The notes beneath the pieces are model-generated. The model made no database searches. It was not told the origin of the DNA and saw only the letters and a program-made list of their open reading frames with translations. From Balneolaceae bacterium (GTDB taxonomy: Bacteria; Bacteroidota; Rhodothermia; Balneolales; Balneolaceae), in contig JAXHMM010000003.1 in NCBI GenBank assembly GCA_034521445.1, positions 372,001-436,000 of the forward strand: DNA of 64,000 nt, given 5' to 3'. Shown here piece by piece: positions 61,713 to 64,000 of the stretch; the first letter of the stretch is position 1; every line of letters starts with the position of its first letter. The translations under genes were made by a program, and so were the position numbers.

Positions 61713-62976
61713 ATGAAAAAGGCCATTCTTTTGTAGGAGGTCCAGCGGGACCCTCCCCGGCATACGCACGGCCCGCGAGATGGGACTTCATACGGTGGTC
61801 AGCGACTACAATCCGGAGAGCGGTGGGATATCGAGGCGGCGGATGACAGCCTGCTGGCCCAGCTGGTTATACGATGTGGAGGAGACCGTGGAGGCCGCCC
61901 GGCGCTACCACCGGGAGGTGCATCCCCTCCATGGGGTCACCGCCATGGCCACCGACGCGCCGCTGACCGTGGCCCGCGTGGCGGAGGATCTCGGCCTGCC
62001 AGGTACCGCTGCGCGGTCGAGATCGCCCGCTTGGCGACCGACAAGCTGGCCATGAAAAACTTCTTCCAGGGGAGCGCGATATTCCGATCCCCGCCTATCA
62101 TCCCGTCGAGAGCGCGGCGGACCTGGAGAGCATGGCCGGCCGGGGAGTACGGCTCCCCGCTCGATTGTCGAACCGGGGTGGACAAACCGGGGCGCGCGGG
62201 GCGTGCTGCGGCTGGCGCCGGAGATCGACCTGGAGTGGGCGTTCCGGCACGCCCTCGACCACTCGCCCTCCGGGCAGGTAATGGCCGAGGAATTCCTGGA
62301 AGGTCCCCAGCTGGCGCGGAGACCCTCGTGGTAGAAGGGGAGGCCCACACGCCGGCATATCGGACCGCAACTACGAATTTCTGGAAAAACTAGCCCCCAC
62401 ATCATCGAAAACGGGGGCGACCTTCCCAGTTTCCTGCCGGAGGAGAGATCACCCGTGCGCGAGAGCTGCTGGCGGACCTCCACATCCGGAAACTGGACAT
62501 TGAAACCGGGGTCGTCAAGGGGGACCTGCGTCTTCTGGGGGGTACCCTATATCATCGAGCTGGCCCTTCGGCATGTCGCGAGGGCTTTTTCGCCGCGCCC
62601 ACGAAATGCCCCTGAACACCGGGGTGGATTTCGTGAAGCCAGGCCCTGCGCACCGCCCTGGGCCTGGATGTTCCGACCGGGAACCTGGAGCCCGAAATGA
62701 CCAGGCCGCGAAACGTGTGTCAGCGCTACTTTGTTCCCGACCCGGGCGTGATCCGCGAGATACGCGTGCCCGACTGGGTGAGGCAGGATCCCGGGGTCGC
62801 CCTGCTTGTCTTCTGGATGAAGGAGGGCGACCGCATCGAATCTCCCACGCATCACGTTGCACGACCCGGGCTGGTGATAGTGACGGGCGACAGCAGGCAG
62901 GAGGCCCGGGAACGGGCCGGACGGGTGATCGAGGCTGTCGACTCTGTACTCTCGAAGAACACGCAACGCCGTGACC
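61713..62976 (+). CDS. ATP-grasp ligase-like protein 2, frame-disrupted
   Basis: Starting from ATG 61713 (MKKAILF) the sequence reads, across several frames, as an ATP-grasp enzyme: GIRTAREMGLHTVVSDYNPES, GVTAMATDAPLTVARVAEDL, GLPG...ATDKLAMKNFF, an ATP loop near 62170-62210 (VDNRGARGVLRLAPEI after correction), GQVMAEEFLEGPQL and the standard IELALR magnesium site. The C-terminal part RPRNVCQRYFVPDPGVIREI reads cleanly in frame from 62697. About 410 aa once indels are repaired. Unlike ATP-grasp 1 it keeps the usual E-x-(x)-x-R pattern. It probably joins a carboxylate to a sugar amine. Confidence 0.7.
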
Positions 62977-63842
62977 AGATTTGTCGCCGAAGTTTCCTCC
63001 AACCACAACGCTGACCTCGAGCGCTGCAAGGCCTTCGTGCGCCGGTCGGCCGATATGGGTTGGGCGACGCCGGTGAAGTTTCAAGCTCTTCCAGGTCGAC
63101 CGTCTCTTCGCACCCGAAATCCTGGAACGTGCCGAAGGTGGTGGCGAGCCGGGAAGAGTGGGAGCTGCCGGAAGCGTGGTTTCCCCGAGCTGGCTGAAAC
63201 CAGCCGGGAGGCGGGCGTAGAGATGGGCTGCACGCCCTTCCACCTGGAGGCGGTCGATTTCCTGGAACCCTACGTCGACTTTTTCAAGATCGCCTCCTAC
63301 GAGCTGCTCTGGGACGACCTGCTGGCCCGCTGCGCATCGACCGGCCTGCCGGTCATCCTCTCCACCGGGCATGGCCGTTCTCGAGGAGATCGCCCATGCC
63401 GTGGAGGTGCTCGTCTCCAGCGGCTGCGAGGAGCCCGAGCTGCTTCACTGCACCTCCGCCTATCCCCACTCTCCCTACCGGGAGGCGAACCTGGCGGCCA
63501 TCGCCACCCTCCGTGAACGGACCGGCTGCCGGATCGGCTGGTCGGACCATACCGTGGAACCGGCCGTGATCTACCGCGCCGTGCATCGCTGGAAGGCCGG
63601 CACCGTGGAAGCTCACCTGGACCTGGAGGGGGAGGGGGCCGAATACGGCGGGGACACTGCTGGCTGCCTGAGGAGATGGCGCCGGTCATCCGCAACATCC
63701 GCAAGGGTGGGAGGACCGAACGGAGAAAGGGGAGAAGCAGCCGGTCCCTGCCGGAGAGCCGGATGGCCCCTGGCGGACGGATCCGAGCGACGGGCTGCGC
63801 CCCTTCAAGTCGGTGCGAGAGGAATGGAAAAGAGAAAGTTAG
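62971..63842 (+). CDS. N-acetylneuraminate/pseudaminate synthase family (NeuB/PseI-like), frame-disrupted
   Basis: From GTG 62971 the sequence reads TRFVAEVSSNHNADLERCKA, the NeuB opening (AEIGxNHxG-like). It continues with GVEMGCTPFHLEAVDFLEPY, VDFFKIASYELLWDDLLARC, LPVILSTG, and, in other frames, HCTSAYPHSPYREANLAAIA and RIGWSDHT, the canonical family run. The reading frame shifts repeatedly, as elsewhere after 61.2 kb. The end is TAG near 63840-63842. The enzyme condenses phosphoenolpyruvate with a 6-carbon aminosugar to form a nonulosonic acid. Whether Neu, Pse or another product cannot be told. Confidence 0.78.
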
Positions 63843-63862
63843 CGGAGCGTTCGAGAGGCCAC

Positions 63863-64000
63863 ATGGCTATAAAGGTACTCATAGTCACCCAGGCGGGACC
63901 CGAGATCGGGCTGGAGCATCTGCACCCGCTCGCTGGGGCCGCGCCGCGCCTGCGCGAGCGGGGGAGCGGAGGTGCGTCTTCTCCTGTTCGGTTCCCCCGT
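63863..64000 (+). CDS. PseG-like nucleotide-sugar hydrolase (partial, frame-disrupted)
   Basis: The start MAIKVLIVTQAGPEIGLEHL matches the PseG N-terminus, where the GxGH-L-x-R-x-L-x-L-A pattern is expected; after correcting indels it reads as GLGHL-R-LGLA-LRERGAEVRLLLFG-P. PseG removes UDP from the aminosugar before condensation by PseI. The gene continues past the right edge. The identification rests on about 45 residues with errors. Confidence 0.5.
   Translation, partial: MAIKVLIVTQAGPEIGLEHLHPLAGAAPRLRERGSGGASSPVRFPR

Noticed and set aside
1-64000. tRNA, rRNA or other RNA genes
   Set aside because: No cloverleaf or rRNA-like segment was seen in the intergenic spaces.

Overview
This window is a high-GC bacterial contig. 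Its gene content fits the FCB group, most likely the Balneolota/Rhodothermota (Salinibacter-Balneola) line. Supporting features are a PorD-like DUF4835 protein, lipoproteins with tandem InlB-type B-repeats, frequent TTG/GTG starts, a rplU-rpmA pair with a lysine/alanine-rich L21 tail, and a Bacteroidota-like promoter at one gene. This is inference from gene families; no 16S rRNA or other taxonomic marker is present.

Layout. 0-5.9 kb holds rpmA (partial) and rplU, a DUF433/DUF5615 toxin-antitoxin pair, a HEAT-cyclophilin fusion, a histidine phosphatase and an acyl-CoA dehydrogenase. 6.5-11.3 kb is an electron-transfer operon on the minus strand: etfB, etfA, ETF:quinone oxidoreductase, its ferredoxin partner and an acyl-CoA dehydrogenase, which together pass electrons from acyl-CoA oxidation to the quinone pool. 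11.4-12.0 kb holds a wrecked higB toxin with an intact higA antitoxin, between two copies of a 49-bp direct repeat. 12-20 kb encodes envelope proteins: a PQQ-type sugar dehydrogenase, a B-repeat metallophosphatase, a PorD-like protein, a barrel protein, and a helix-hairpin-helix/barrel protein.

20-26 kb is an SLC13 anion transporter followed by cysQ, cysC, cysD and cysN. This set makes PAPS and recycles PAP but has no PAPS reductase, which suggests sulfation rather than cysteine synthesis. From 26 kb to the end runs a large surface-glycan locus. It contains two Wzz-like chain-length proteins, a Wzx flippase, a PglK-like ABC flippase, an O-antigen ligase-like protein, glycosyltransferases, an initiating sugar-phosphate transferase, two Wzi-like outer-membrane proteins, GDP-fucose synthesis (fcl, gmd), an MBOAT/SGNH acylation pair, two sulfotransferase-like proteins and a GT29-like glycosyltransferase. 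It ends in a nonulosonic acid (sialic-acid-like) cluster.

The nonulosonic acid cluster (51.7-64 kb) is the most unusual part. pseB, pseC, a CMP-sugar synthetase, a NeuB/PseI-type synthase and the start of a PseG-like hydrolase are interleaved with genes not in the textbook pathway: two different ATP-grasp ligases, a MOFRL-type glycerate kinase, a split transketolase and an SDR. No PseH acetyltransferase is seen. I infer a variant nonulosonic acid carrying an unusual acyl or carbon-chain modification, on a fucose-containing, sulfated surface polymer.

A second theme is a family of 8-bp tandem repeats (AAGTCNNN/GACTTNNN) at five places. They sit at gene boundaries, supply start or stop codons for neighbouring genes, and in one case are translated inside a gene. 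From about 61.2 kb to the end the sequence has many indels that break otherwise recognisable genes, most likely poor consensus quality near a contig end.
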